Assembly (NCBI GenBank): GCA_900551265.1
Contig: URVL01000014.1
Location: 1 to 24,893 of the forward strand
DNA: 24,893 nucleotides
Direction: 5' to 3'
Source: an uncultured Eubacteriales bacterium
GTDB lineage: Bacteria; Bacillota; Clostridia; Oscillospirales; QAMX01
The translations under genes and the position numbers were made by a program. Positions 1 to 8,532 of the stretch are shown in pieces. Numbering within the stretch: position 1 is the stretch's first letter; each line of letters starts with the position of its first letter. Under the pieces are notes generated by a model that saw only the letters and a list, made by a program, of their open reading frames with translations, did not search any database and was not told the DNA's origin.

Positions 1-61
1 CCCCGCGGCAGCGGCGCCGTCGGCCCCCACAGCAGCTAAACCGGAAGGAGGCAAAGACTAA
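1..61 (+). CDS. rpsC: 30S ribosomal protein S3, C-terminal end only (partial)
   Basis: Reading from position 2, an open frame ends in an Ala/Pro-rich tail ([19 protein letters not shown]) with its TAA stop overlapping the next ATG as TAATG. S3 normally lies directly before L16 in this operon, and clostridial S3 proteins often carry a low-complexity Ala/Pro/Lys tail beyond the folded KH domains. The GGAGG inside the tail codons is the ribosome binding site for rplP. The start and nearly all of the gene lie outside the window, so identity rests on position and tail composition. Confidence 0.75.
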   Translation, partial: PAAAAPSAPTAAKPEGGKD

Positions 62-516
62 TGCTTCTGCCTAAGAGAGTGAAATACCGCAGAGTGCACC
101 GTGGCCGCTTGAAAGGCACGGCCCATAAGGGTACGAAGGTCACTTACGGTGATTATGGTATCCAGGCCCTTGAACCCGCGTGGATCACTTCCAATCAGAT
201 TGAAGCGGCCCGTATCGCCATGACGCGTTATATTCGCCGTGGCGGCCAGGTCTGGATCAAGATTTTCCCTGATAAGCCTGTTACGAAGAAGCCTGCCGAG
301 ACTCGCATGGGCTCCGGTAAGGGCTCCCCTGAGTATTGGGTAGCAGTGGTCAAGCCCGGCAGAGTCTTGTTTGAGATTGCGGGCGTTCCTGAAGAAACTG
401 CGCGTGAAGCTATGCGTCTGGCCGGCTATAAGCTGCCGATTAAGACCAAGTTTGTCAAGCGCGAGGATGTCGCAGAGAGCGACGTTGAGGACGGCGGTGA
501 AGAGAATGAAGGCTAA
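61..516 (+). CDS. rplP: 50S ribosomal protein L16
   Basis: L16 sits at the base of the central protuberance near the A site and is needed for late 50S assembly and peptidyl transfer. The 151-residue protein starts [11 protein letters not shown] and has the family signature RMGSGKG at residues 82-88, followed by the conserved [10 protein letters not shown] stretch. It is slightly longer than the usual ~137-144 residues because of an acidic C-terminal tail (about residues 136-151, rich in Glu and Asp). The start overlaps the rpsC stop (TAATG) behind a GGAGG at 46-50. Its last codons overlap the start of rpmC by 11 bases, so the two are probably translationally coupled. Confidence 0.98.
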   Translation: MLLPKRVKYRRVHRGRLKGTAHKGTKVTYGDYGIQALEPAWITSNQIEAARIAMTRYIRRGGQVWIKIFPDKPVTKKPAETRMGSGKGSPEYWVAVVKPGRVLFEIAGVPEETAREAMRLAGYKLPIKTKFVKREDVAESDVEDGGEENEG

Positions 517-697
517 TGAGATTCGCGAGATGAGTGTCGAAGAGTTGAATGTGAAATTGAACGATCTGAAAAAAGATCTCTTCAATCTTCGCTTCCAGAA
601 TGCGACCAATCAGCTTGAGAACCCAAAAAGGATCACTGAGGTCCGTCGCGACATCGCACGAGTAAAAACTGTCATCACCGAAAAGACGGCCGGTTAA
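506..697 (+). CDS. rpmC: 50S ribosomal protein L29
   Basis: L29 is a small two-helix protein beside L23 at the peptide exit tunnel, near the docking site for trigger factor and SRP. The 63-residue product starts [14 protein letters not shown] and contains the typical [19 protein letters not shown] core. The open frame extends further upstream, but ATG 506 gives the normal family length and N-terminus. It lies inside the end of rplP with an 11-base overlap, and the purine-rich GGCGGTGAAGAG before it is only a moderate Shine-Dalgarno, which fits coupled translation from L16. Confidence 0.97.
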   Translation: MKANEIREMSVEELNVKLNDLKKDLFNLRFQNATNQLENPKRITEVRRDIARVKTVITEKTAG

Positions 698-712
698 GGA
701 GGGTACTGAGTA

Positions 713-970
713 ATGAGTGACAGAGCTTTCCGCAAAACGATGGTTGGCCGCGTAATTTCCGACAAAATGGATAAAACCATTGTGGTTGCGGTCGAGGACA
801 GAATTGCGCATCCCCTTTATAAAAAGATTATCAAATATACCTATAAGCTCAAAGCGCATGATGAGAAAAACGAATGCGGCGTGGGCGATAAGGTTTTGGT
901 TATGGAGACCCGCCCGCTTTCCAAGGATAAGAGATGGCGCCTGGTCGAGATAATTGAGAAGGCACGATAA
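713..970 (+). CDS. rpsQ: 30S ribosomal protein S17
   Basis: S17 is a primary 16S rRNA binder with an OB fold that nucleates folding of the 5' domain of the small subunit. The 85-residue protein has the family pattern [14 protein letters not shown] near the N-terminus and the conserved [19 protein letters not shown] block in the middle. The length is normal. The start follows AAGGAGGG by a good spacing, 15 bases after the rpmC stop. Its place between L29 and L14 is the standard order of the spc operon. Confidence 0.98.
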   Translation: MSDRAFRKTMVGRVISDKMDKTIVVAVEDRIAHPLYKKIIKYTYKLKAHDEKNECGVGDKVLVMETRPLSKDKRWRLVEIIEKAR

Positions 971-985
971 GAGGAGGCAGGCTTA

Positions 986-1354
986 ATGGTTCAGCAGGAA
1001 TCTAAATTAAGAGTGGCCGACAACACCGGAGCAAAGGAGCTGAAGTGCATCCGAGTGCTCGGCGGTTCGGTCAGAAAGTACGGCAATATCGGCGATGTGA
1101 TTGTGGCCTCCGTGAGAAAAGCAGCCCCCGGCGGCGTGGTTAAAAAAGGCGATGTGGTGAAGGCCGTAATCGTTCGCTCCGCGCAGGGTGTGCGCCGCGC
1201 CGATGGCAGTTACGTCAAGTTTGACGACAATGCAGCCGTGATTATCCGTGATGATAAGAACCCGAGAGGCACCCGTATCTTTGGGCCGGTCGCCCGCGAG
1301 CTCCGCGACAAGGATTATATGAAGATTCTGTCTCTCGCCCCCGAAGTACTGTAA
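986..1354 (+). CDS. rplN: 50S ribosomal protein L14
   Basis: L14 lies at the subunit interface, forms bridges to 16S rRNA and is the docking site of the silencing factor RsfS. The 122-residue product is full length: [19 protein letters not shown] near the N-terminus, then [12 protein letters not shown], and [13 protein letters not shown] toward the C-terminus, all strong family signatures. The ATG follows GAGGAGG with normal spacing. It is tightly packed between rpsQ and rplX. Confidence 0.98.
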   Translation: MVQQESKLRVADNTGAKELKCIRVLGGSVRKYGNIGDVIVASVRKAAPGGVVKKGDVVKAVIVRSAQGVRRADGSYVKFDDNAAVIIRDDKNPRGTRIFGPVARELRDKDYMKILSLAPEVL

Positions 1355-1370
1355 GGAGGGGACTGAAAGA

Positions 1371-1685
1371 ATGAACGCTTTGAAAATTAAGAAAGGCGAT
1401 ACTGTGCAGGTAATCACCGGCAAGGATCGCGGCCGCACCGGTAAGGTTCTGCGTACTGTTCCGGCTGATGGCAAAGTTGTTATCGAGGGCATTAATATTG
1501 CCACAAAGCATGTAAAACCCCGTAACGCGCAGCAGCAGGGCGGCATTGTCAAGCAGGAGCTGCCGCTTGCGGCCTGCAAGGTTATGGTTGTTTGTCCGAA
1601 GTGCCATAAGCCCACGCGTATTAAGACGGAAATCGCCGATGGCAAGAAAAACCGCGTTTGCAAGCATTGCGGCGGCGAGCTTTAA
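1371..1685 (+). CDS. rplX: 50S ribosomal protein L24, zinc-ribbon form
   Basis: L24 is an assembly initiator that binds the 5' end of 23S rRNA and sits near the tunnel exit. An N-terminal KOW motif (about residues 5-33, KKGDTVQVITGKDRGRTGKV) is followed by the conserved NIATKHVKP segment. The C-terminal part carries two Cys pairs, CPKC at residues 75-78 and CKHC at 97-100, which look like a zinc ribbon found only in some L24 proteins. The 104-residue length is normal. The start follows AAGGAGGG. Confidence 0.97.
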   Translation: MNALKIKKGDTVQVITGKDRGRTGKVLRTVPADGKVVIEGINIATKHVKPRNAQQQGGIVKQELPLAACKVMVVCPKCHKPTRIKTEIADGKKNRVCKHCGGEL

Positions 1686-1697
1686 GGAGGGTCATAG

Positions 1698-2243
1698 ATG
1701 GCACGTTTGAAAGATAAATATACGGCCGAGGTCGCTCCGGCGCTTATGAAGCAGTTTTCCTATAAGAGCCCGATGCAGATCCCGCGCCTTGACAAGATTG
1801 TTGTAAATGTCGGCTGCGGCGAAGCCCGTGATAATGCGAAGGTGATTGACGCGGTTGTCAATGATATTTCGACCATCACCGGACAGAAGCCTGTCGTTAC
1901 CCATGCGCGCAAGTCTGTTGCAAACTTTAAACTCCGTGAGGGTATGCCGGTTGGCGTGAAAGTTACGTTGCGCGCCGATCGTATGTGGGAGTTTTTGGAC
2001 CGCCTTTTTAATATTGCGCTTCCGCGTGTCCGTGACTTCCGCGGTATCAGCCCCAATGCTTTCGACGGTCGCGGTAACTATGCCCTGGGCCTGAAAGAAC
2101 AGCTGATTTTCCCGGAAATCGAGTACGATAAGATCGATAAAATTCGCGGTATGGATATCATTATGGTAACTACCGCGCAGACAGACGAAGAGGCAAAGGC
2201 ACTCCTTGAGATGCTTGGCGCACCCTTCGCAAGAGAAGAGTAA
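1698..2243 (+). CDS. rplE: 50S ribosomal protein L5
   Basis: L5 binds 5S rRNA together with L18, forms much of the central protuberance and contacts S13 across the subunit bridge. The 181-residue product shows the conserved [16 protein letters not shown] segment near residue 30, [21 protein letters not shown] in the middle, and the [17 protein letters not shown] loop. The length matches the family (about 180). It starts at ATG 1698 after AAGGAGGGTC, 12 bases behind rplX. Confidence 0.98.
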   Translation: MARLKDKYTAEVAPALMKQFSYKSPMQIPRLDKIVVNVGCGEARDNAKVIDAVVNDISTITGQKPVVTHARKSVANFKLREGMPVGVKVTLRADRMWEFLDRLFNIALPRVRDFRGISPNAFDGRGNYALGLKEQLIFPEIEYDKIDKIRGMDIIMVTTAQTDEEAKALLEMLGAPFAREE

Positions 2244-2258
2244 GGGAGGCAGAGAACC

Positions 2259-2444
2259 GTGGCAAAGAAATCAATGATTTTAAAGCAGCAGAGAACGCCG
2301 AAGTTCTCCACCCGCGGGTATAACCGCTGCAAGCTCTGCGGAAGACCGCATGCCTACCTTCGTGACTATGGCATTTGCCGCATCTGCTTCCGTGAGCTTG
2401 CTTACAAGGGACAGATTCCCGGCGTGAAAAAAGCAAGCTGGTAA
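2259..2444 (+). CDS. rpsZ: 30S ribosomal protein S14 type Z (zinc form)
   Basis: S14 is a late-assembling protein of the 30S head. This is the short 61-residue zinc form: Cys24, Cys27, Cys40 and Cys43 make two CxxC pairs, ending in the conserved [11 protein letters not shown]. The start codon is GTG at 2259, supported by AAGGGAGG nine bases upstream and the usual MAKKS N-terminus. No zinc-free paralogue is present in the window. Confidence 0.98.
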   Translation: MAKKSMILKQQRTPKFSTRGYNRCKLCGRPHAYLRDYGICRICFRELAYKGQIPGVKKASW

Positions 2445-2456
2445 GGAGGATAAGAT

Positions 2457-2855
2457 ATGCATATTACAGATCCTATCGCCGACATGCTGACCCGCCTGCG
2501 CAATGCAAGCGCTGCAAGACATGAATCGGTTGACGTACCGGCCTCTAAGATGAAAAAGGCAATCGCCGAGATCCTCCTTGAGGAAGGTTATATTAAAAAC
2601 TTTCAGGTAGTGGAGGATGGCGGGCAGGGCGTCATTAAAATTGCCCTGAAATATACTGCAACCGGCGAGAAGGCCATTACCGGCATCCGCAGAGTTTCAA
2701 AGCCTGGCCTCCGCGTTTATGCGCCGGCTGATGAGCTTCCGCAGGTTCTGCGCGGCCTCGGCGTTGCGGTGATCTCCACCTCCCGTGGTGTTATGACAGA
2801 TAAACAGGCGAGAGCCGCCCACATTGGCGGCGAAGTCCTCGCATTTGTCTGGTAA
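2457..2855 (+). CDS. rpsH: 30S ribosomal protein S8
   Basis: S8 binds the central domain of 16S rRNA (helix 21) and in E. coli represses the spc operon by binding a mimic site near L5. The 132-residue protein has the conserved start [17 protein letters not shown] and the C-terminal rRNA-binding signature [20 protein letters not shown]. The length is standard. The start follows AAGGAGGATAAG, 12 bases after rpsZ. I did not find an obvious S8-binding mimic around rplE by eye. Confidence 0.98.
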   Translation: MHITDPIADMLTRLRNASAARHESVDVPASKMKKAIAEILLEEGYIKNFQVVEDGGQGVIKIALKYTATGEKAITGIRRVSKPGLRVYAPADELPQVLRGLGVAVISTSRGVMTDKQARAAHIGGEVLAFVW

Positions 2856-2866
2856 GGAGGAGCAAT

Positions 2867-3412
2867 ATGTCGAGAATCGGAAGAATGCCCATTGACGTGC
2901 CGGCAGATGTGCAGGTTACGCTGCAGGGCAAGAATATTACTGTGAAAGGTCCGAAGGGCGTGCTTACTTCTAGTATCCATCCGGTAATTTCCGTTGAGCA
3001 GGAGGGCAATGTTCTTCATGTTACCCGTCCTAACGATGCCCAGGAGACCAGATCCCTTCATGGTTTGACCCGCGCGCTCGTTGCAAATATGGTCAACGGC
3101 GTTCACACTGGCTTTTCCAAAGAGCTTGAGGTCAACGGCGTCGGCTATAGAGCGCAGAAGCAGGGTAAGCAGCTTATTATGAACCTGGGATATTCTCATC
3201 AGGTTATCATGGAAGAAATCCCTGGTATTACGATTGACGTTCCGGCGCCGAACCGTATTGTGATCAGCGGACCGGATAAGCAGCTTGTTGGTCAGTTCGC
3301 GGCAAATGTCCGTGAGAAGAGACCGCCGGAACCCTATAAGGGAAAAGGCATTAAGTATGTCAATGAGACCTTGATCCGCAAGGAAGGCAAGGCCGGCGGC
3401 AAGAAGAAGTAA
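2867..3412 (+). CDS. rplF: 50S ribosomal protein L6
   Basis: L6 sits beside the sarcin-ricin loop and the factor-binding region of the large subunit. The 181-residue protein starts [17 protein letters not shown] and has the two repeated alpha/beta domains of the family. The C-terminal signature [14 protein letters not shown], followed by a Lys-rich tail ending GGKKK, is diagnostic. The start follows AAGGAGGAGC, 11 bases behind rpsH. Confidence 0.98.
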   Translation: MSRIGRMPIDVPADVQVTLQGKNITVKGPKGVLTSSIHPVISVEQEGNVLHVTRPNDAQETRSLHGLTRALVANMVNGVHTGFSKELEVNGVGYRAQKQGKQLIMNLGYSHQVIMEEIPGITIDVPAPNRIVISGPDKQLVGQFAANVREKRPPEPYKGKGIKYVNETLIRKEGKAGGKKK

Positions 3413-3426
3413 GGGAGTGTACACTG

Positions 3427-3786
3427 ATGGTTAGCAGAAAAGATTCCAATAAACAGCGCCTGAAGCGTCATCGCAGAGTGCGTGCGGCCATCTCGGGTAC
3501 GCCCGAAAGACCCCGCCTGTGTGTGTACAGAAGCCTTGCCCACATTTATGCTCAGGTGATCGACGACGTGAACGGTGTGACGCTTTGCAGCGCTTCTACG
3601 TCGGAGAAGGACTTCGGCATGTATGGCGGCAATTGCGAGGCGGCAAAAAAGGTCGGTCAGATCATTGCTGAGCGCGCAAAAGCCAAGGGGATTACCAATG
3701 TGGTTTTTGACCGCGGCGGTTATGTCTATCATGGCAGAGTACAGAATCTCGCAGACGGCGCCCGCGAGGGCGGCCTCGCGTTTTAA
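3427..3786 (+). CDS. rplR: 50S ribosomal protein L18
   Basis: L18 binds 5S rRNA and with L5 anchors it in the central protuberance. The 119-residue product has the expected basic N-terminus ([21 protein letters not shown]), then [18 protein letters not shown], and ends with the family signature [20 protein letters not shown] and EGGLAF. The length is standard. The start lies 14 bases after rplF behind AAGGGAGTG. Confidence 0.98.
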   Translation: MVSRKDSNKQRLKRHRRVRAAISGTPERPRLCVYRSLAHIYAQVIDDVNGVTLCSASTSEKDFGMYGGNCEAAKKVGQIIAERAKAKGITNVVFDRGGYVYHGRVQNLADGAREGGLAF

Positions 3787-3804
3787 GGTAAGGGGGATAA
3801 TGAC

Positions 3805-4311
3805 ATGGCAAAACGTATCGATGCTTCGACCCTTGACCTGACCGAGAAGGTCGTGGCCCTCAACCGTGTTTCTAAAACGGTAAAAGGCGGACGTATTTTC
3901 AAATTCACAGCGCTTGTTGTCGTCGGCGACGGCAACGGTATTGTTGGCTTTGGCCTTGGCAAAGCTTCTGAAGTCCCGGATGCAATCCGTAAGGGCATGG
4001 AAGATGCCAAGAAGAATTTGAAGAAGATTTCACTGAAGGGTTCCACCATCCCGCATGAGGTCATAGGCGAGTTCGGAGCCGGCCGCGTCCTTCTGAAGCC
4101 GGCTGCGGAAGGTACCGGCGTTATCGCCGGCGGGCCCGTCCGTGCGGTTATGGAGGCTGTTGGTATCAAGAACATCCGTACCAAATGCCTGCGTTCCAAT
4201 AATCCGCAGAATGTCGTTTCCGCGACGATGCAGGGTCTTGAATCTCTGCGCAATGCGGAACAGGTCGCAGCGGTCCGCGGTAAAAATGCCGCCGATATCG
4301 CGAAGGCTTGA
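3805..4311 (+). CDS. rpsE: 30S ribosomal protein S5
   Basis: S5 lines the mRNA entry channel of the 30S subunit and affects decoding accuracy (known ram and spectinomycin-resistance mutations). The 168-residue protein has the double-stranded RNA-binding-like N-terminal domain with [20 protein letters not shown] and the C-terminal domain with [20 protein letters not shown] and [12 protein letters not shown]. The ATG at 3805 follows AAGGGGGATAATGAC. Its TGA stop is joined to the rpmD ribosome binding site. Confidence 0.98.
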   Translation: MAKRIDASTLDLTEKVVALNRVSKTVKGGRIFKFTALVVVGDGNGIVGFGLGKASEVPDAIRKGMEDAKKNLKKISLKGSTIPHEVIGEFGAGRVLLKPAAEGTGVIAGGPVRAVMEAVGIKNIRTKCLRSNNPQNVVSATMQGLESLRNAEQVAAVRGKNAADIAKA

Positions 4312-4322
4312 GGAGGGGCAAT

Positions 4323-4502
4323 ATGGCAAACATGAAAATCACGTTAGTTAAAAGCTTAAATGGCAGAAACAAGACTCATATCGCCACGGCGAATTCCCTC
4401 GGTCTTCGCAAGATCGGCGACGCAACCGTACAGCCCGACAATGCGCAGACGCGCGGTAAGGTAGATCAGATTTCCTACCTTATAAAAGTCGAAGAGGCGT
4501 AA
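4323..4502 (+). CDS. rpmD: 50S ribosomal protein L30
   Basis: L30 is a small peripheral large-subunit protein, absent from some bacteria. The 59-residue product begins MANMKITLVKSLNGR and has the conserved LGLRKIGDATVQPDNAQTRGKVDQI region. An in-frame TTG at 4308 overlaps the rpsE stop, but the AGGAGGGG at 4311-4318 is correctly spaced for ATG 4323, which also gives the family N-terminus. It is followed by an unusually long, foldable spacer before rplO. Confidence 0.96.
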   Translation: MANMKITLVKSLNGRNKTHIATANSLGLRKIGDATVQPDNAQTRGKVDQISYLIKVEEA

Positions 4503-4512
4503 TTTAACCCCG

Positions 4513-4539
4513 ATACGCAAGCGGCTTTGCTTGCCGTAT
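4513..4539 (+). promoter_or_regulatory. Hairpin in the rpmD-rplO spacer
   Basis: ATACG-CAAGC at 4513-4522 pairs with GCTTGC-C-GTAT at 4529-4539, giving about ten base pairs with one bulged C and a six-base loop. No T-tract follows, so it is not a standard intrinsic terminator. It ends 11 bases before the rplO Shine-Dalgarno. It may be a processing or translational control element; that role is inference. Confidence 0.5.
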
Positions 4540-4565
4540 TGTGCGGAGCGAAAGGAATGAACTTT

Positions 4566-5006
4566 ATGAAGTTATATGAACTGTCCCCGGCGCCCGGTTC
4601 TGTTACGGCACCGAAGCGCAAGGGCCGCGGCATTGGTACTGGAAACGGAAAAACGGCTGGCCGTGGTCACAAGGGCCAGAATGCGCGTTCGGGCGGCGGC
4701 GTACGCCCCGGCTTTGATGGAACTTCCGTTCCGTATATCAGAAAGCTTCCGAAGCGCGGCTTTAAGAATCATTTTAAGACCCATTATGCTGAGGTCAATG
4801 TGGCTTCCCTTTCCTGCTTTGAAAGCGGCGCCACGGTTGACACAGAGTCTCTGATTGCGGCTGGCATCATCAAGAAAGAGTTTGATGGCGTTAAGATCCT
4901 TGGCGGCGGGGCAATTGACAAGAAGCTGACGGTAAAGGCTGCAGCTTTCTCGGCAAGCGCCAAGGAAAAGATCGAGGCGGCTGGAGGAAAGGCAGAGGTG
5001 GTGTAA
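4566..5006 (+). CDS. rplO: 50S ribosomal protein L15
   Basis: L15 is a late assembly protein that reaches into the core of 23S rRNA. The protein is 146 residues from ATG 4566: [12 protein letters not shown], then the glycine- and arginine-rich [22 protein letters not shown] segment, then the signature [24 protein letters not shown]. An upstream in-frame ATG at 4557 sits directly on the AAAGGA ribosome binding site (4551-4556) and is therefore unlikely. The 63-base gap after rpmD is longer than most gaps in this operon and holds a hairpin. Confidence 0.97.
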   Translation: MKLYELSPAPGSVTAPKRKGRGIGTGNGKTAGRGHKGQNARSGGGVRPGFDGTSVPYIRKLPKRGFKNHFKTHYAEVNVASLSCFESGATVDTESLIAAGIIKKEFDGVKILGGGAIDKKLTVKAAAFSASAKEKIEAAGGKAEVV

Positions 5007-5007
5007 C

Positions 5008-6297
5008 ATGTGGAATACGTTTGTGAACGCATGGCGTAACCCCGAAATCCGCAAGAAACTGCTTTTCACGCTCATGATTGTTGTTATTTACCGGTTCGGT
5101 TCCGTTGCGATACTGATTCCTGGTATTGACACCGAAGGACTGCGCGTGCTGTTCGATACGTACTTGGAGTCGGGAAACCTCCTTGGGTATTATAATATCC
5201 TGTCCGGTGGTGCCCTGAGCTATGCCACTTTGTTTGCACTTTCCATTACGCCTTATATCAATGCGAGTATTATTATTCAGCTTTTGACGATTGCAATACC
5301 GGCTCTTGAGCGGCTCTCCAAAGAGGGCGGTGAGGAAGGTAAGAAGAAGCTGGCATCGATTACCCGTTACACGACGGTTATTATAGGTTTGATCCAGAGC
5401 TTTACGTATTATATCCTTCTGAGCAATAATGACCTTCTGATTAACCCAAGTGTCTGGAGCGCAATAGTCATTATTACAAGCTTTACGGCTGGTTCCGCCA
5501 TTATTATGTGGCTGGGTGAGCAAATTACGGATAAGGGTATCGGAAACGGCATTTCGATTCTCCTGTTTGTTGGTATTGTTGCCCGTTTCCCGCAGATCGG
5601 TATGACAATATTCTCCTATTTTGCCCAGGGCGGCTGGTATATACTGTTGATGGTGGCGGTGATTGTTCTCCTGCTTGCCATGATCGTGTTTATCGTCGTT
5701 GTCACGAATGCGGAACGCCGTATTCCCATTCAGTATGCAAAGCGAATGGTTGGCCGTAAAATGTATGGCGGTCAGTCTACCAATCTTCCGATGAAGGTGA
5801 ATATGTCCGGCGTATTGCCTGTCATTTTTGCATCGACCTTCCTTGCGCTGCCCGGTACGATCATCAGCTTCGTTGGGCCGGCGGAGGGTTCCTTCTGGTA
5901 TGGCGTACAGAGATGGCTGACGCAGACGCATCCGTTCTATATTATTCTGTATCTGCTATTCATCTTTGGTTTTGCATATTTCTATTCTGTCATTCAGTTT
6001 AACCCGGTTGAAGTTTCCAATAACCTCAAGAAAAACGGCGGCTTTGTAATGGGCTATCGTCCCGGCAAGCCTACCTCTGATTTCTTGATGAAGATACTCA
6101 ATAAGATTACCTTTATTGGCGCAGTATTTTTGGCAATTGTGGCAGGCTTCCCGCTGATCTTCAGCGCCGCAACGGGGATTGTGGCAATCTCCATCGGGGG
6201 CACTTCCCTGATGATTGCGGTCGGCGTCGCACTTGAAACAGTGCAGCAGCTGGAGGCGCAGTTACTCATGCGCCATTACAAAGGCTTCCTTGAGTAA
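5008..6297 (+). CDS. secY: Protein translocase subunit SecY
   Basis: SecY forms the protein-conducting channel of the cytoplasmic membrane with SecE and SecG. The 429-residue product has the expected string of about ten hydrophobic segments and the family signatures TPYINASIIIQLL (residues 81-93), LGEQITDKGIGNGIS (169-183), the cytosolic loop ERRIPIQYAKR (236-246) and LPMKVNMSGVLPVIFA (260-275). The length is normal. The ATG lies one base after the rplO stop, with GGAGG and AGAGGTGGTG inside the end of rplO as ribosome binding site. Placement between L15 and adk is the classic Firmicutes order. Confidence 0.98.
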   Translation: MWNTFVNAWRNPEIRKKLLFTLMIVVIYRFGSVAILIPGIDTEGLRVLFDTYLESGNLLGYYNILSGGALSYATLFALSITPYINASIIIQLLTIAIPALERLSKEGGEEGKKKLASITRYTTVIIGLIQSFTYYILLSNNDLLINPSVWSAIVIITSFTAGSAIIMWLGEQITDKGIGNGISILLFVGIVARFPQIGMTIFSYFAQGGWYILLMVAVIVLLLAMIVFIVVVTNAERRIPIQYAKRMVGRKMYGGQSTNLPMKVNMSGVLPVIFASTFLALPGTIISFVGPAEGSFWYGVQRWLTQTHPFYIILYLLFIFGFAYFYSVIQFNPVEVSNNLKKNGGFVMGYRPGKPTSDFLMKILNKITFIGAVFLAIVAGFPLIFSAATGIVAISIGGTSLMIAVGVALETVQQLEAQLLMRHYKGFLE

Positions 6298-6318
6298 GTT
6301 TTTGGAAGGAGTATTTTC

Positions 6319-6951
6319 GTGAAGCTGATTCTTTTAGGAGCGCCTGGAGCCGGAAAAGGTACACAGGCGGAGCTTCTGTGCGAAAAGCTGGGAATTCCCC
6401 AAATTTCTACCGGCAATATTATCCGCTCAGAGATTAAAAGCGGCACTGAACTGGGAAACCGCGTAAAATCTATCGTCGAATCCGGCGCTCTTGTGCCCGA
6501 TTCCTTGGTGATTGCGCTGTTAAAAAATCGTGTTGCACAGGATGACTGTGCGTCCGGCTTTTTGCTTGACGGATTCCCGCGCACCATACCGCAGGCAGAT
6601 GCTCTTGCCGATATTTGTACGGTTGATGCAGTGATTGAAATTTCTGTTCCCGATTCGGCAATTGTCAACCGAATGTCCGGCAGGCGTACCTGTCCCTCCT
6701 GTGGCGCAACTTATCATGTTTCGCATAATCCTCCCCAACATGAGGATGTCTGTGATTCGTGCGGCGCAGCGCTGATCGTTCGACCGGACGACGATCCTGA
6801 GGTTGTGCGTGGCCGCTTGCAGGTCTATCACGATCAGACCGAACCGCTCATTGCATATTATCGTGAGCGCGGCCTTTTGAAGACCGTGGACGGCGAGCGT
6901 CCGCTCTCTGAGGTAGCCGCTTCTATTTATGAGGCATTGGGAATCGAATGA
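6319..6951 (+). CDS. adk: Adenylate kinase, zinc-binding LID form
   Basis: It converts ATP and AMP into two ADP in the cytoplasm. The 210-residue protein has the P-loop GAPGAGKGT at residues 7-15, STGNIIRSEIKSGTELG in the AMP-binding part, and the DGFPRT motif near residue 84. The LID carries four cysteines, CPSC at 125-128 and CDSC at 145-148, as in Gram-positive zinc adenylate kinases. The start is GTG at 6319 behind GGAAGGAGT; no nearby ATG gives the required MKLILLGAPG start. Its stop overlaps the map start as ATGA. Confidence 0.97.
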   Translation: MKLILLGAPGAGKGTQAELLCEKLGIPQISTGNIIRSEIKSGTELGNRVKSIVESGALVPDSLVIALLKNRVAQDDCASGFLLDGFPRTIPQADALADICTVDAVIEISVPDSAIVNRMSGRRTCPSCGATYHVSHNPPQHEDVCDSCGAALIVRPDDDPEVVRGRLQVYHDQTEPLIAYYRERGLLKTVDGERPLSEVAASIYEALGIE

Positions 6952-7706
6952 TTACGCTGAAAAATTCAAAAGAAATTGCAAGTATGCAAAAATCCGGTGC
7001 GATCACAGCTGCCGCCATGATGGCGGCAAAGGCTGTGATACGCCCCGGTGTCACAACCCATCAGATTGACCATGCTGTTCGCGAGGCAATTATTTCCTAT
7101 GGCGCGACGCCTTCCTTTTTGGGATATGGCGGCTTCCCGGGAAGTGCCTGTGTCAGCGTGAATGACGAAGTGATCCACGGTATTCCGGGCGATCGCGTGA
7201 TTCACGAGGGTGATCTGGTGAAAGTCGATGTCGGCGCCTTTTTTGAGGGCTTCCACGGTGATTGTGCCGCGACGTTTGCAGTCGGCGAGGTTTCGGAAGA
7301 CGCCCGGCGGCTTATGGATGTGACGAGACAGAGCTTCTATGAGGGTATCAAGTTTGCAAGGGTTGGATACCGCATATCCGATATTTCCCATGCAGTACAG
7401 GCGTATGCCGAAAGCTTTGGATATGGTGTCGTACGTCAGTTCGTGGGACATGGCGTCGGCCGTAAACTGCATGAAGATCCTGAGGTGCCAAACTTCGGGA
7501 AACCCGGTCACGGGCCGCGGCTGCTGCCCGGTATGACGATTGCCATTGAACCGATGATTAACGCCGGTTCCTTTGATGTGAGAGTTATGTCGGACAATTG
7601 GACCGTGAAAACGGTGGATCACAGCCTGTCCGCTCACTATGAGCACAGTGTTTTGATTACTACCGGCGACCCGGTACTTCTGACAAAATGGGATGAGGGG
7701 ATATGA
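6948..7706 (+). CDS. map: Methionine aminopeptidase, type I
   Basis: It removes the initiator methionine from nascent proteins. The 252-residue product contains the full set of metal ligands in the expected order: Asp94, Asp105, His168, Glu201 and Glu232, plus the catalytic His77 in NDEVIHGIP. This matches the E. coli type I enzyme closely, offset by about three residues. There is no N-terminal zinc-finger extension. Translation is probably coupled to adk through the ATGA overlap. A 13-codon ORF begins at its own stop codon (also ATGA), before infA. Confidence 0.97.
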   Translation: MITLKNSKEIASMQKSGAITAAAMMAAKAVIRPGVTTHQIDHAVREAIISYGATPSFLGYGGFPGSACVSVNDEVIHGIPGDRVIHEGDLVKVDVGAFFEGFHGDCAATFAVGEVSEDARRLMDVTRQSFYEGIKFARVGYRISDISHAVQAYAESFGYGVVRQFVGHGVGRKLHEDPEVPNFGKPGHGPRLLPGMTIAIEPMINAGSFDVRVMSDNWTVKTVDHSLSAHYEHSVLITTGDPVLLTKWDEGI

Positions 7707-7761
7707 AGAAGTCTCTATGTTTGAGACTCTTTCCCCGCAAATGAGTTAGGGAGGTATAAAC

Positions 7762-7980
7762 TTGGCAAAAGACGATGTAATCGAGCTGGAGGGTACCGTC
7801 ATAGAGGCGCTGCCGAATGCAATGTTCACGGTTGAACTTGCAAACGGGCACCGTATTTTATCACATATATCAGGTAAGCTTAGGATGAACTTCATCCGGA
7901 TTCTTCCGGGAGATAAGGTCACGGTGCAGATGTCGCCGTATGACCTGACCCGTGGAAGGATCACATGGCGTTCAAAGTGA
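7762..7980 (+). CDS. infA: Translation initiation factor IF-1
   Basis: IF-1 binds the 30S A site during initiation and works with IF-2 and IF-3. The 72-residue OB-fold protein begins [22 protein letters not shown] and ends [11 protein letters not shown], a near-textbook sequence and length. The start is TTG at 7762, preceded by AGGGAGG at normal spacing. There is no alternative ATG that preserves the conserved N-terminus. In many Firmicutes a KOW-domain gene lies between map and infA; here the spacer is only 55 bases and such a gene is absent. Confidence 0.97.
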   Translation: MAKDDVIELEGTVIEALPNAMFTVELANGHRILSHISGKLRMNFIRILPGDKVTVQMSPYDLTRGRITWRSK

Positions 7981-8020
7981 GACATGGCTTTCGCCGTGTA
8001 GTCAGAAAGGTTGGTTTCAT

Positions 8021-8134
8021 ATGAAAGTTAGACCGTCAGTGAAGCCCATGTGCGAAAAGTGTAAATTTATTCGCCGTAAGGGCCGTCTCATGATCATCTG
8101 CGAAAAGCCGAAGCATAAGCAGAGACAGGGTTAA
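8021..8134 (+). CDS. rpmJ: 50S ribosomal protein L36, zinc form
   Basis: L36 is the smallest large-subunit protein and is inserted late in assembly. The 37-residue product [14 protein letters not shown]... ends in the conserved HKQRQG. Its ligands are Cys11, Cys14, Cys27 and the His in KPKHKQ, the C3H zinc site of the zinc form. The open frame extends upstream, but ATG 8021 gives the exact family length. GAAAGG upstream is a modest ribosome binding site. Confidence 0.98.
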   Translation: MKVRPSVKPMCEKCKFIRRKGRLMIICEKPKHKQRQG

Positions 8135-8151
8135 TAGGAGGACGTTTAAGT

Positions 8152-8520
8152 ATGGCACGTATAGCAGGCGTTGACCTTCCCAGAGATAAAAGAATCGAGA
8201 TCGCGCTCACTTATATTTATGGCATCGGTCTCAAGAGTTCCCGTGATATCCTTGCGGAGACCGGCGTAAATCCGGATGTCCGCGTGCGTGATCTCAGCGA
8301 GGACGATATTTCCAAGCTTCGTGAGGCAATTGACCGTTCGTATCGCGTCGAAGGTGACCTTCGCCGTGACGTAGCGCTTGACATCAAGCGCCTGATTGAA
8401 ATTGGTTCCTATCGTGGTCTCCGGCATAGAAAAGGCCTCCCGGTTCGCGGCCAGCGTACCCGCACCAACGCGAGAACCCGTAAGGGCCCGGCTAAGACCA
8501 TAGCCAATAAGAGAAAGTAA
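8152..8520 (+). CDS. rpsM: 30S ribosomal protein S13
   Basis: S13 sits in the 30S head, contacts L5 across the intersubunit bridge and touches the P-site tRNA with its basic tail. The 122-residue protein starts [26 protein letters not shown] and has the conserved [18 protein letters not shown] block and a Lys/Arg-rich C-terminus ending NKRK. AGGAGG lies before the ATG, 17 bases after rpmJ. Confidence 0.98.
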   Translation: MARIAGVDLPRDKRIEIALTYIYGIGLKSSRDILAETGVNPDVRVRDLSEDDISKLREAIDRSYRVEGDLRRDVALDIKRLIEIGSYRGLRHRKGLPVRGQRTRTNARTRKGPAKTIANKRK

Positions 8521-8532
8521 GGAGGGATAGAA

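Noticed and set aside
4891..5931. Long reverse-strand ORF (346 codons) opposite secY
   Set aside because: It is antisense to clear secY, has no recognisable domain and no ribosome binding site, and its composition reflects the secY codons.
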